A stretch of DNA of 64,000 bases, from NCBI RefSeq assembly GCF_014649755.1, contig NZ_BMTQ01000016.1:62001-126000 (forward strand), in the 5' to 3' direction. Shown piece by piece: positions 50,078 to 58,467 of the stretch; position 1 is the stretch's first letter, and each line of letters starts with the position of its first letter. The position numbers and the translations under genes are program-made. This stretch comes from Streptomyces litmocidini. Its GTDB lineage: Bacteria; Actinomycetota; Actinomycetes; Streptomycetales; Streptomycetaceae. The notes under the pieces were generated by a model. The model worked only from the letters and a program-made list of their open reading frames with translations, was not told the DNA's origin and searched no databases.

Positions 50078-52690
50078 ATGGAGACCGACGGCACGTACGA
50101 GTCACGCGACACCAAGGGGGGCGCGGTCCCGCGCCCGGCGGGGCCGCCGACCGACGGCCGGGGTGCCGCTTTCGACGGCGGGGACGGGGAGCACAGGGCC
50201 CCCGGGCGCGCGCCGGCTCCGCCGTCCGTACCGGTTCCGCCGTCCGTGCCGGTTCCGCCGTCCGTACCGGTTCCGCCGTCCGTGCCGCCGCGGCCGACGG
50301 CGGCTCCGGGGGCGGTGACGGCGCCCGGTGCCGGAGGGCCCGTGGCCGCGGGGCCCGCCGCCTCGGGGGCCGCCCGCGAGGAACCCGGCGGGCCGGGGCC
50401 CGGCCCCGGTGGTGCCCCCGTCCCGCCCGCCGTCGCCTGGCTGGACGCCCCGCGGCCCGAGGCCGCGCCCGGGATCTGGCGGTTCCGGCACGTGCCACCG
50501 CCGCCGCCCCGGGAGGCGCGCAAGCTCGCGCCCGTCACGGTGGCCGGGCTGCTGATCCCCCTCGTCGTGGGGCTGCTGCTCTGGTCGGCCTGGCGGCGCG
50601 GCGTCGTCCCCTACGAGTGGATCCCGCTCGCCACCTTCACCCCCGCCGACTGGTGGTACGCCGGAGGCACCTCCCCGCGTGACTGGCACGGCGCCGAGGC
50701 CCACGTCGTCTACGACGGCGTCTTCTTCGCCGTCCTGCTCTACACGATGGCCCGCCTCGGAGCCTGGTCCGAGCTCGCCCGTCACCTCCTCGCCGACCGC
50801 CGCCCGCCCGCCCGCGCCGCGCTCACCGCCGGCGCCGCGCTGATCGCCCTGGCGTTCGTCTGGCCGGAGGCCTTCCCCGGCGTCGGCTGGGAGCCGCTGC
50901 CGGTCGTCGCACCCCTGCTCTCCCTCGTCGTGCTCGTCGGCGGCGGATACGACGTCCTCGCCTCGCCCGTCCTCGTCTACCCCCTGTACGCCCTGATCAC
51001 GGCCGCCGTCCTCTGGCCCTTCGCGCGCCTCGGCGACTGGCCCGGTCTGGTCCGCGCCCGGCTCGGGGCCCGCGCCGCCACCACGGGAGGCGCCCCGACG
51101 CCCCTCGACCCGGCGGCGCCCGCCCCCCTCTCGCAGTGGCCCGAACTGCGGGCCGCCGGGGAGCGGCAGGCGGCGGACCTGCTCGCCGCCGAGCTGTTCG
51201 CCGGGCGCATGAACGACGTGGACTGCGCCCGGATCCGCCGGAACCTGGAGCGGGAGCGGACGCACGCGGGCGGCCTCGCCCCCTTCGTCGACACCGTGCT
51301 CCGGCAGGGCGCCGCGGCCGGGGCGCACCCCTCGGGCGCCCGCGACCTGCCGGGCCGGACCGCCGTCCACGACCTCCTCCTCGGGCAGGTCCGCCTCGGC
51401 CGCTGCACGGCCGAGGAGCGGAACCCGGCCGCCTACCGGGGCGCGGGCCTCGCCCTCGAACCGGCCGCGCTCGCCACCTCCCTGCTGGTCGTGGGCCCGT
51501 CCGGCGCCGGAAAGACCGCCCGCCTGACCGGCCCGGTCGTCGAATCCCTCACCCTGCAGGCCCTCACCGGCACCTGCGCGGTCGTCGCCGTGGGCACGGC
51601 GGACGCGCCGCTCGGCCCTGACGCCGCGTACGACGTCGTGGTCCGCCCGGGCGATCCGGCCTCGCCGTACGACCTCGACCTCTACGCCGGCCTCACCGAC
51701 CCCGACGAGGCGGCGGCGCTGCTCGCGGAGGGCCTGGTGGGCGACGTCGAGAACCTCGACGCGCGGCGGGCCGCCACCGTCCTCGCCCAGCTCATCGGTC
51801 CCTACCGGGCGGCGCACGCCCGCTTCCCGTCCGTACCGGTGCTGCGCGAACTCCTCGAAGCCGGCCCGGAGACGCTGACGGCGCTCCTCGACCGGCTCCC
51901 CGCCGACGCGGCGGCCATGCGCCGCGAGCTGGAGGCCCGCATCCGGCAGGCCGGCACCGCCGCCGACGCCGGGCCGCTCCTCGCGGACCGCCTGTCGCTG
52001 CTCGACCGGCCGGCCTTCGCCGAGTTCTTCGGGGCCGACGGGAGCGACGTACGGCCCTTCTCGCTGAAGTCCGTCGTCCACCACCCGCTGCGGGTCCGGA
52101 TCAAGCTGCCGGAGCGCGGCCACGAGGAGGCCTCGCGGCTCCTCGCCCGCCTGGTCCTCGCCCAGTTCCTGGCGGCGGCCCGGACCGGCACCAAGCGCCC
52201 GCACTTCGCCGCCCTCGTCCTCGACGACGCCACCGGCGCGCTCACCACGGGCACCGTCCGCTCCCTCCAGCGGCTGCGCCCGCACAACGCGGGCGTCGTC
52301 CTCGGGCTCCGTACCCTCGGCGAGGTGCCCGAGGCGCTGCACGGCCCGCTGCTCGGCGCCGTCGGCTGCCGGGTGGCGCTCTCCGGCATCACCACCTGGG
52401 ACGGCCGGGGCTTCGCCGAGACCTGGGGCAAGGAGTGGGTGGAGACCACGGAGGTGGCGCACCACACGGTCTTCGCCGACCAGCCGATGACCCGCTTCCT
52501 CCACGCCCTGCGCAAGAAGATCACCGGCAAGGCCGTCACCACCGACGCGGTCACGACCCGGAAGGTCGAGCGCGAGCGGTGGTCCGCCTCCGAGCTCGCC
52601 CACTCCGTGCCGCCCGGTCACGCCGTGGTGTCCCTGACCACGGTCCAGGGCGCGCACACCCCGCCGGTCCTGGTGGACCTGCGCGGCTGA
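50078..52690 (+). CDS. Membrane-anchored VirD4/TraG-like ATPase of unknown function
   Basis: The product is 870 residues. Residues 1-140 are low-complexity Pro/Ala/Gly with a four-fold PPSVPV repeat. About five membrane segments lie between 150 and 320. The cytoplasmic part has Walker A VVGPSGAGKTARL near residue 472 and a Walker B-like FAALVLDDATGAL near 715, with a coupling-protein-like layout. No relaxase or conjugation gene is near. The ATG is at 50078, in a 280-base gap shared with gabT. GGGGG at 50063-50067 may be a weak ribosome site. It may move DNA or protein or regulate the envelope; the role is unknown. Confidence 0.8.
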   Translation: METDGTYESRDTKGGAVPRPAGPPTDGRGAAFDGGDGEHRAPGRAPAPPSVPVPPSVPVPPSVPVPPSVPPRPTAAPGAVTAPGAGGPVAAGPAASGAAREEPGGPGPGPGGAPVPPAVAWLDAPRPEAAPGIWRFRHVPPPPPREARKLAPVTVAGLLIPLVVGLLLWSAWRRGVVPYEWIPLATFTPADWWYAGGTSPRDWHGAEAHVVYDGVFFAVLLYTMARLGAWSELARHLLADRRPPARAALTAGAALIALAFVWPEAFPGVGWEPLPVVAPLLSLVVLVGGGYDVLASPVLVYPLYALITAAVLWPFARLGDWPGLVRARLGARAATTGGAPTPLDPAAPAPLSQWPELRAAGERQAADLLAAELFAGRMNDVDCARIRRNLERERTHAGGLAPFVDTVLRQGAAAGAHPSGARDLPGRTAVHDLLLGQVRLGRCTAEERNPAAYRGAGLALEPAALATSLLVVGPSGAGKTARLTGPVVESLTLQALTGTCAVVAVGTADAPLGPDAAYDVVVRPGDPASPYDLDLYAGLTDPDEAAALLAEGLVGDVENLDARRAATVLAQLIGPYRAAHARFPSVPVLRELLEAGPETLTALLDRLPADAAAMRRELEARIRQAGTAADAGPLLADRLSLLDRPAFAEFFGADGSDVRPFSLKSVVHHPLRVRIKLPERGHEEASRLLARLVLAQFLAAARTGTKRPHFAALVLDDATGALTTGTVRSLQRLRPHNAGVVLGLRTLGEVPEALHGPLLGAVGCRVALSGITTWDGRGFAETWGKEWVETTEVAHHTVFADQPMTRFLHALRKKITGKAVTTDAVTTRKVERERWSASELAHSVPPGHAVVSLTTVQGAHTPPVLVDLRG
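50219..50290 (+). repeat. Four 18-base tandem repeats within the membrane ATPase gene
   Basis: The unit CCGCCGTCCGTACCGGTT is repeated at 50219, 50237 (one change), 50255 and 50273 (3' end altered). In frame it encodes the PPSVPV hexapeptide. Slippage could change copy number between strains. Confidence 0.85.
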
Positions 52691-52872
52691 GCCCCCGGCG
52701 CGGCCGGCTCCGCACGGTGGGCCCGTCGCGCCCTCGCGGGTCCGGCGCGGTCCGCCTCGCGCGGCGGTCCCGTCCCGTCCTTCGCGGGCCCGGCGCGGCC
52801 GGCCCCGCGCGCCCGGTCCGTCTCACCCCTCGCGCGTCCGAGCGGGCCACCGGCGGCCCTGGCACAATCGGG

Positions 52873-52896
52873 GGCGCCGCTCGGCTGGGCGGCGCC
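52873..52896. terminator. GC-rich hairpin in the gap before the PucR gene
   Basis: GGCGCCGC (52873-52880) pairs perfectly with GCGGCGCC (52889-52896). It lies in the 270-base gap (52691-52960) after the membrane ATPase gene, which otherwise has only GC-rich repeats such as GCGCGGCC and no open reading frame of note. Confidence 0.45.
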
Positions 52897-52960
52897 TCCC
52901 CGCTTCCGTGCACGGCTCCCCCCGCGCGCGGTCCTCGCTCAAAGGTCCGACGGTCTCCCC

Positions 52961-54514
52961 ATGCCGCCCACCCTCGCCTCGCTCGTGCAGCACTCCGCCC
53001 TCAAGCTCATCGTCCGCGCGGGTGAGGACCGCCTCGACACCCCCGTCCGCTGGGCCCACGTGAGTGAGCTCGCCGACCCCGTCCCGTACATGGAGGGCGG
53101 TGAGCTCCTCCTCACGACCGCGCTCACGCTCGACGCGGAGGACCTGCCGGCGATGCGCCGCTACGTGCGGCGGCTGCTCGGAGCGGGCGTGGTCGGGCTC
53201 GGCTTCGCGGTGGGCGTCAACTACGAAGAGATCCCGCCGGCCCTGCTCGACGCGGCGCGCGAGGAGCACCTGCCGCTGCTCGAAGTGCCGCGCCGGACGC
53301 CTTTCCTCGCCATCAGCAAGGCCGTGTCCGCGGCCATCTCCGCCGACCAGTACCGGGCGGTCACGGCCGGTTTCGAGGCCCAGCGCGAGCTGACCCGCGC
53401 CGCGCTCGCCGAGGGCCCGGAAGCCGTCGTCGCCCGGCTCGCCGCCCACGTCGACGGCTGGGCCGCGCTGTACGACGCCTCCGGCACCGTCGTCGCCGTC
53501 TCGCCCGAGTGGGCGGCGCGCCGGGCCGCCCGGCTCACCTCGGACGTGGAGCGGCTGCGCGAGCGGCCCGCGCCGGCCAGCGCGGTCGTCGGCGGTACGG
53601 ACGACCGCGTCGAGCTCCAGTCGCTCGGCACCGGGCGCCGGGTGCGCGGCGCCCTCGCCGTCGGCACGGGCGCGCCCCTCGGCACGGCCGAGCGGTACGC
53701 GGTGCACTCGGCGATCGCCCTGCTCACCCTCACGACGGAACGTTCCCGCTCGCTCCAGGCGGCGGAGCAGCGGCTCGGCGCGGCGGTGCTGCGCCTGATG
53801 CTGGCGGGCCAGCCGGAGCCCGCCCGCGCGGTGGCCGGGGACCTGTACGGAGGGCTGCTCGACGCCCCCTACCGGCTGCTCGTCGCCGAGCCCGCCGGGG
53901 GAGAGCCGGCCGGGGAGCCGCCGCTGCCGGTGCTCGCCGAGGCCCTGGAGGCCGCCGCCGCCCGCGCGGGCGAGGCGGTGCTCACCGTCGCCGAGAGCGA
54001 GCAGCGGCTCGTCGTCCTCGCCGGGGACGGCGGCGCGGTCGTCGCCGCCTGCGAGGGGTACGCGGAGCGGGAGGCGGAGGACGCGGGCGTCGTCGTCGGC
54101 CTGTCGGCCCCGGCGGGCCCGAGCGCCGCGGCGGCCGCGTACCGGCAGGCCGAGCAGGCCCTCTCGGTCGCCCGGCGGCGGGGGAAGGCGCTCGTCGAGC
54201 ACGAGGACCTGGCGGCGGGCTCGGTGCTCCCGCTCCTCGCCGACGACGCGGTCCGCGCCTTCGCCGACGGGATGCTGCGCGCGCTGCGGGAGCACGACGC
54301 GACCGGCCGCGGCGACCTGGTGGCCTCGCTGCGCGCCTGGCTCTCCCGGCACGGCCAGTGGGACGCGGCGGCGGCGGACCTGGGGGTCCACCGGCACACG
54401 CTGCGCTACCGGATGCGCCGGGTGGAGGAGATCCTCGGCCGCTCGCTGGACGATCCGGACGTCCGGATGGAGCTGTGGCTGGCCCTGAAGGCGACGGGCG
54501 AGGGCGAGGGGTAG
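52961..54514 (+). CDS. PucR family transcriptional regulator
   Basis: The product is 517 residues. The N-terminal PucR domain (about 5-120) reads LVQHSALKLIVRAGEDRLDT, VRWAHVSELADP and GELLLTTALTL. A GGDEF-like middle region follows. The C-terminal HTH_30 (about 450-515) reads LRAWLSRHGQWDAAAADLGV, then HRHTLRYRMRRVEEILG. Such regulators control nitrogen-source or GABA genes in streptomycetes; gabT and the aldehyde dehydrogenase at 56523 are its natural targets. The start is the ATG at 52961; no strong Shine-Dalgarno is seen. Confidence 0.93.
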   Translation: MPPTLASLVQHSALKLIVRAGEDRLDTPVRWAHVSELADPVPYMEGGELLLTTALTLDAEDLPAMRRYVRRLLGAGVVGLGFAVGVNYEEIPPALLDAAREEHLPLLEVPRRTPFLAISKAVSAAISADQYRAVTAGFEAQRELTRAALAEGPEAVVARLAAHVDGWAALYDASGTVVAVSPEWAARRAARLTSDVERLRERPAPASAVVGGTDDRVELQSLGTGRRVRGALAVGTGAPLGTAERYAVHSAIALLTLTTERSRSLQAAEQRLGAAVLRLMLAGQPEPARAVAGDLYGGLLDAPYRLLVAEPAGGEPAGEPPLPVLAEALEAAAARAGEAVLTVAESEQRLVVLAGDGGAVVAACEGYAEREAEDAGVVVGLSAPAGPSAAAAAYRQAEQALSVARRRGKALVEHEDLAAGSVLPLLADDAVRAFADGMLRALREHDATGRGDLVASLRAWLSRHGQWDAAAADLGVHRHTLRYRMRRVEEILGRSLDDPDVRMELWLALKATGEGEG

Positions 54515-54550
54515 CGGAGGGTTCCCGGGGCCCGTCCTCCGGATCGCCTC

Positions 54551-54745
54551 CTAGTCCGAGCCGTCGTCGCCCCCGCCGCCGCGGTTCACGCTCCGGCGCC
54601 GTCCCGCGCGGACGACCTCGCCGCCCAGCAGGGTCGCGGTGGCCACCGCGCGGACCCAGCGGGGGCCGCCGCGGGCCGCCCAGACCACGGAGGCGCAGCC
54701 CGCGACGGCGAGGACCAGGACGCCGATCAGTACGTAAAGGATCAT
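54551..54745 (-). CDS. Small single-pass membrane protein
   Basis: The product is 64 residues. A hydrophobic N-terminal segment (ILYVLIGVLVLAVAGCASVV) is followed by an Arg-rich loop and a Gly/Asp tail. AGGGGG lies just upstream of the ATG at 54745; a longer frame from 54778 has no ribosome site. LAVAGC is lipobox-like, but the residues before it fit a membrane anchor better. The function is unknown. Confidence 0.6.
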   Translation of the reverse strand: MILYVLIGVLVLAVAGCASVVWAARGGPRWVRAVATATLLGGEVVRAGRRRSVNRGGGGDDGSD

Positions 54746-54860
54746 GCTTACCCCCTGGGATCGTGCGGTCCCGGACATCCTCCCATCCTCCCCCAGGGCG
54801 TCCCACGAGGCTCTCCTCCGTCCGAATTCCGCTCTTCCTGCCCGGATGCGGGCAGGATTC

Positions 54861-54890
54861 TTGGCTCCCGGGGTGCCCGCTCCCTACTCT
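54861..54890 (+). promoter_or_regulatory. Promoter giving a leaderless EamA transcript
   Basis: TTGGCT (54861-54866) and TACTCT (54885-54890) are separated by 18 bases. The -10 ends seven bases before the ATG at 54898, so transcription should begin at the start codon. Confidence 0.65.
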
Positions 54891-54897
54891 CCTGCTC

Positions 54898-55881
54898 ATG
54901 ACAAGCCCCGCCGTCGATCCGGCCCCCGAGACCCGCCCGGCCGCCCCCGGACCCCGTACCCCCGCCCCCGGCGTCCCCGCTCCCGCCCCCGGCCACCGGA
55001 TCACCGGCGCCGTCTGGGCCGCGCTCGGCATCGTGTACGTCGTCTGGGGGTCCACGTACCTCGGGATCCGGATCGTCGTCGAGACCCTCCCGCCGTTCCT
55101 CTCCGGCGGCGCCCGCTTCCTCACCGCGGGCCTCCTCCTCGCCGCGATCGTCGCCTGGCGCCAGGGCCCCGCCGCCCTGAGGGTCACCCGCCGGGAACTC
55201 GGCTCCGCCGCCCTCGTCGGCCTGCTCCTGATCCTCGGCGGCAACGGCCTCGTCGTCCTCGCCGAGACCTCCATCCCCTCCGGCCTCGCCGCCCTCCTCG
55301 TCGCCGCCGTCCCCGTCTGGGTCGTCCTGCTCCGCACGGTCTTCGGCGACCGCCCCGGCCCCGGCGCGTACGGCGGCGTCCTGCTCGGCTTCGCCGGCCT
55401 CGGCGTCCTCACCGTCCCCGGCCTCAGCGGCGAGGTGAAGATCGGCGGCGTCCTGCTCGTCCTCGTCGCGGCCCTGCTGTGGGCCACCGGCTCCGTCTCC
55501 TCCGCCCGGCTGACCATGCCCGCCAACCCCTTCACGGCGAGCGCGTACGAGATGCTGGCCGGCGGCCTCGCCGCGCTCGCCCTCGGTCTCCTGCGCGGCG
55601 AGCACCACGGCCTCGACCTGGGCGCCGTCTCCGGCCACTCCTGGGCCGCCCTCGCCTACCTGGTCGTCTTCGGCTCGCTCGTCGCCTTCACCGCGTACGC
55701 CTGGCTCCTCCAGACCGCGCCCGTCTCCCTCGCCGCCACCTACGCCTACGTGAACCCGGTCGTCGCCGTCCTGCTCGGCGCCCTCGTCCTCGACGAGGCC
55801 CTGACCTGGCCGATCCTCCTCGGCGGCGCGATCGTCGTCGGAGGGGTCTGCCTCATCGTCTCGACCGAGCGGCGCGGATGA
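54898..55881 (+). CDS. EamA/DMT family transporter
   Basis: The product is 327 residues with ten membrane helices in two EamA repeats (about 35-170 and 185-320). Motifs include WGSTYLGIRIVVETLPPFLSG in the first repeat and ATYAYVNPVVAVLLGALVLDE in the second, typical of the drug/metabolite exporter family. The first 35 residues are Pro-rich. The ATG has no Shine-Dalgarno and is preceded by a matched -35/-10 pair. Substrate unknown; family members export amino acids or metabolites. Confidence 0.9.
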   Translation: MTSPAVDPAPETRPAAPGPRTPAPGVPAPAPGHRITGAVWAALGIVYVVWGSTYLGIRIVVETLPPFLSGGARFLTAGLLLAAIVAWRQGPAALRVTRRELGSAALVGLLLILGGNGLVVLAETSIPSGLAALLVAAVPVWVVLLRTVFGDRPGPGAYGGVLLGFAGLGVLTVPGLSGEVKIGGVLLVLVAALLWATGSVSSARLTMPANPFTASAYEMLAGGLAALALGLLRGEHHGLDLGAVSGHSWAALAYLVVFGSLVAFTAYAWLLQTAPVSLAATYAYVNPVVAVLLGALVLDEALTWPILLGGAIVVGGVCLIVSTERRG

Positions 55882-56522
55882 CCATCCGTCCCCTGCCCTG
55901 ACGGAGCCTCGGCCGTTTCGAGCCGGGGGGCGGGGACCCGCACGGCCGCGCACACCACCGACGGCACGGCACGGCACGGAGAGGGCGGGCCCGCCTGCCC
56001 GCCCCGCCGGCGGCGAGCGGCGTGCCGCTCGCCCTCGCCGGAGGTCTCGCCTCCTTGCGCCGCCCCCGAACCGGGCCACCTGCCGGGCGACTTCGAGCGG
56101 AGCGCCACGGCGATGCGCGCGGGAGGCGGTCGCGCGACCCTCCTACCCGGCACGGGCGGGACCGCGACGAGCCGTGCGTCTTCTGCTCCGTCACCGGTGG
56201 CTCGGGGGACGAGCGCACCTTCTCCCGGGGCAGGGGCAGGGGCGGGGGTGAGGGCGAAGGCGAGGACGGCGGCGACGGCGGACCCACGGGCTTGTTCCGT
56301 TACGAGGCCCGGTCGTCACCGCCCGCCGGGACACCGGAACGCGGCAGCCCTCCTCGGCGTGCCGGGCCGGTGACCGCGCCCCGGCCCCGGCCGCTTCGGC
56401 CGAAGCGGACAGAGTCGCCACCCCCACTACTCCATACCGGACAAGCCCGTGCCCGCCGTCCCGGCCCTACGGTGTCACCAGAGCAACCGCTCGCACCCCG
56501 AAACGGAAAGGGCCGGGACGCA
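55882..56522. other. 641-base intergenic region without a supported gene
   Basis: Several open frames cross this region, but all are Arg/Pro/Gly-rich with no third-position bias or ribosome site. It holds GC-rich direct repeats (for example GGGGCAGGGGCAGGGGC near 56226-56243), a perfect 18-base palindrome at 56391-56408 and TACTCC at 56428-56433 as a weak -10. It most likely contains the promoter and regulatory sites of the aldehyde dehydrogenase at 56523. Confidence 0.6.
56391..56408. promoter_or_regulatory. 18-base perfect palindrome upstream of the third aldehyde dehydrogenase
   Basis: CCGCTTCGGCCGAAGCGG has no spacer and lies about 115 bases before the ATG at 56523. It suits a dimeric activator such as a PucR protein. 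No homologous site is obvious elsewhere in the window. Confidence 0.5.
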
Positions 56523-57968
56523 ATGACGACCACCCACGCCTTCTGGCTCGCCGGCCGCGAGGCCACCGGCGACGCCACCTTCGACGTCACGAACTCGTAC
56601 GACGGACGTCTGGTCGGCAAGGTCAGCGTGCCCACCGAGGCCCAGGTCGAGGAGGCCGTCGCCGCCGCGCACGCCGTCGTCGACGAGTTCGCCGCGACCC
56701 CGGCGCACGTCCGCGCCGCCGCCCTCGACCACGTGTCGAAGCGGCTCGCCGAGCGCACCGAGGAGATCGCCCAGCTGATCTCCGCCGAGAACGGCAAGCC
56801 CATCAAGTGGGCCCGCGGCGAGGTCGGTCGCGCCGTCTCCGTCTTCCGTTTCGCCGCCGAGGAGGCCCGCCGCTGGAACGCCGGCGAGGCCCAGCGCCTG
56901 GACACCGAGGCCGGCGGCGCGGGCCGCCTCGCCCTCACCCGTCGCATCCCCAAGGGCGTCGTCCTCGGCATCGCGCCGTTCAACTTCCCGCTGAACCTCA
57001 GCGCCCACAAGGTCGCCCCGGCCATCGCCGTCGGCGCCCCCATCATCCTCAAGCCGGCCCCGTCGACCCCGATCTCCTCCCTGATCCTGGGCGAGATCCT
57101 GGCCGAGACCGACCTGCCGGCCGGCTCCTGGTCGATCCTGACCGTGCCGAACGACCGCATGCCCGCCCTCGTCCAGGACGAGCGCCTCCCGGTCATCTCC
57201 TTCACCGGCTCCGACAAGGTCGGCTACGCCATCCAGCAGTCGGTGCCGCACAAGCACTGCACCCTGGAGCTCGGCGGCAACGCCGCGGCCGTCGTCCTGC
57301 CCGACTGGTCCTCCGAGGCCGACCTGGACTGGGCCGCGAGCCGCATCGCGACCTTCTCCAACTACCAGGGCGGCCAGTCCTGCATCTCCGTGCAGCGCGT
57401 GATCGTCGACGCCTCGGTCCACGACCGCCTGGTGCCGAAGATCGTCGCCGCCGTCGAGGCGCAGGTCACCGGCGACCCGGCGGACGACGCCACCGACGTC
57501 GGCCCGCTCGTCGACGAGGCCGCCGCCCAGCGCGTCGAGTCCTGGGTCGACGAGGCCGTCGCGGCCGGCGCCAAGCTCCTCGCCGGTGGCAAGCGCGAGG
57601 GCGCGACCTACGCCCCGACCGTCCTCACCGACCTCCCGGCCGACGTCACCCTGGCCCGCGCCGAGGTCTTCGGCCCGGTCCTGACCATCGCCAAGGTCGA
57701 CGGCGAGGCCGAGGCCTTCGCCGCGGTCAACGACTCGGACTTCGGCCTCCAGGCCGGTGTCTTCACCCACGACCTGCAGACCGCCTTCCGCGCCCACCGC
57801 GCCCTGGAGGTCGGCGGCGTGATCGTCGGCGACGTCCCCTCGTACCGCGCCGACCAGATGCCGTACGGCGGCGCCAAGCGCTCCGGCGTCGGCCGCGAGG
57901 GCGTCAAGTACGCGATGGACGACTACACCTACGAGCGCGTGCTCGTCCTGACGGGCCTCGCCCTCTGA
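56523..57968 (+). CDS. NAD(P)-dependent aldehyde dehydrogenase (third in window)
   Basis: The product is 481 residues. Motifs are PFNFPLNLSAHKVAPAIAVG near residue 158, FTGSDKVGYAI, catalytic Glu in CTLELGGNAAAV near 250 and Cys in NYQGGQSCISVQRV near 285. GGPLGEV-type ends of aminobutyraldehyde dehydrogenases are not seen; instead MPYGGAKRSGVGREGVKYAMD suggests a glyceraldehyde-/lactaldehyde-like aldehyde dehydrogenase, though GabD cannot be excluded. The ATG at 56523 has a purine-rich site (GGGCCGGGA) upstream. The terminator hairpin at 57990 follows. Context with PucR and gabT favours a role in the GABA shunt. Confidence 0.9.
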   Translation: MTTTHAFWLAGREATGDATFDVTNSYDGRLVGKVSVPTEAQVEEAVAAAHAVVDEFAATPAHVRAAALDHVSKRLAERTEEIAQLISAENGKPIKWARGEVGRAVSVFRFAAEEARRWNAGEAQRLDTEAGGAGRLALTRRIPKGVVLGIAPFNFPLNLSAHKVAPAIAVGAPIILKPAPSTPISSLILGEILAETDLPAGSWSILTVPNDRMPALVQDERLPVISFTGSDKVGYAIQQSVPHKHCTLELGGNAAAVVLPDWSSEADLDWAASRIATFSNYQGGQSCISVQRVIVDASVHDRLVPKIVAAVEAQVTGDPADDATDVGPLVDEAAAQRVESWVDEAVAAGAKLLAGGKREGATYAPTVLTDLPADVTLARAEVFGPVLTIAKVDGEAEAFAAVNDSDFGLQAGVFTHDLQTAFRAHRALEVGGVIVGDVPSYRADQMPYGGAKRSGVGREGVKYAMDDYTYERVLVLTGLAL

Positions 57969-57989
57969 GGGGGACGCCCCACCCTGATC

Positions 57990-58028
57990 AGGCGGTCCGA
58001 GCCCACTGTGCGGGGGCTCGGACCGCCT
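57990..58028. terminator. Bidirectional terminator
   Basis: A 15-base-pair perfect stem (57990-58004 with 58014-58028) has a nine-base loop and a short T run on the plus side. It separates the aldehyde dehydrogenase from the convergent ABM gene. Confidence 0.85.
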
Positions 58029-58032
58029 TTCC

Positions 58033-58335
58033 TCATGCGACGGGGGCGTCCACGAGACGGATCACCTCGGCGGGCCCCGCGCGGAACGCCTTGTTCGCGG
58101 CGTCGGCCGCGACCACGTGCGGGGCGGCGTCGTGCGCCGCGAGGGCCCCGGCCGAGGCCCAGCGCTCGATCAGGGCGAAGCGGTCGGGGTCGTCGGCCAC
58201 CCGGTGGAGGTCGTACTGCAGACAGCCGTCCTCCGCCCGCACCAGGGGCGCGAGCGCATCGAAGGCGGCGACCTGTTCCGCGCCCCGGCCGGGCAGCGTG
58301 GTGACGAGGACGATGAGCTTGATCGACTGAGACAT
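58033..58335 (-). CDS. Antibiotic biosynthesis monooxygenase (ABM) domain protein
   Basis: The product is 100 residues, a single ABM ferredoxin-like fold. It reads MSQSIKLIVLVTTLPGRG at the N-terminus, with CLQYDLHRVADDPDRFALIERWAS in the middle, the usual hallmark of small quinol-type monooxygenases. The ATG at 58335 has no strong ribosome site. It is divergent from the acyl-CoA dehydrogenase gene by 132 bases. The substrate is unknown. Confidence 0.85.
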   Translation of the reverse strand: MSQSIKLIVLVTTLPGRGAEQVAAFDALAPLVRAEDGCLQYDLHRVADDPDRFALIERWASAGALAAHDAAPHVVAADAANKAFRAGPAEVIRLVDAPVA

Positions 58336-58467
58336 GCCGCGGACCCTACGCGCGGCCGGCCGGGACGGCGCCGGCGTCTCACCGGAAGGACGTACCCGGA
58401 GGCCCCTGCTCCCCTTTCCGGACCCGCCGGTATCGGGTACGACGGACAGGAGCCCAAGGAGGTGTCC

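Noticed and set aside
50219..50290. CRISPR-like array
   Set aside because: The repeats are direct tandem units with no spacers and lie inside a coding frame.
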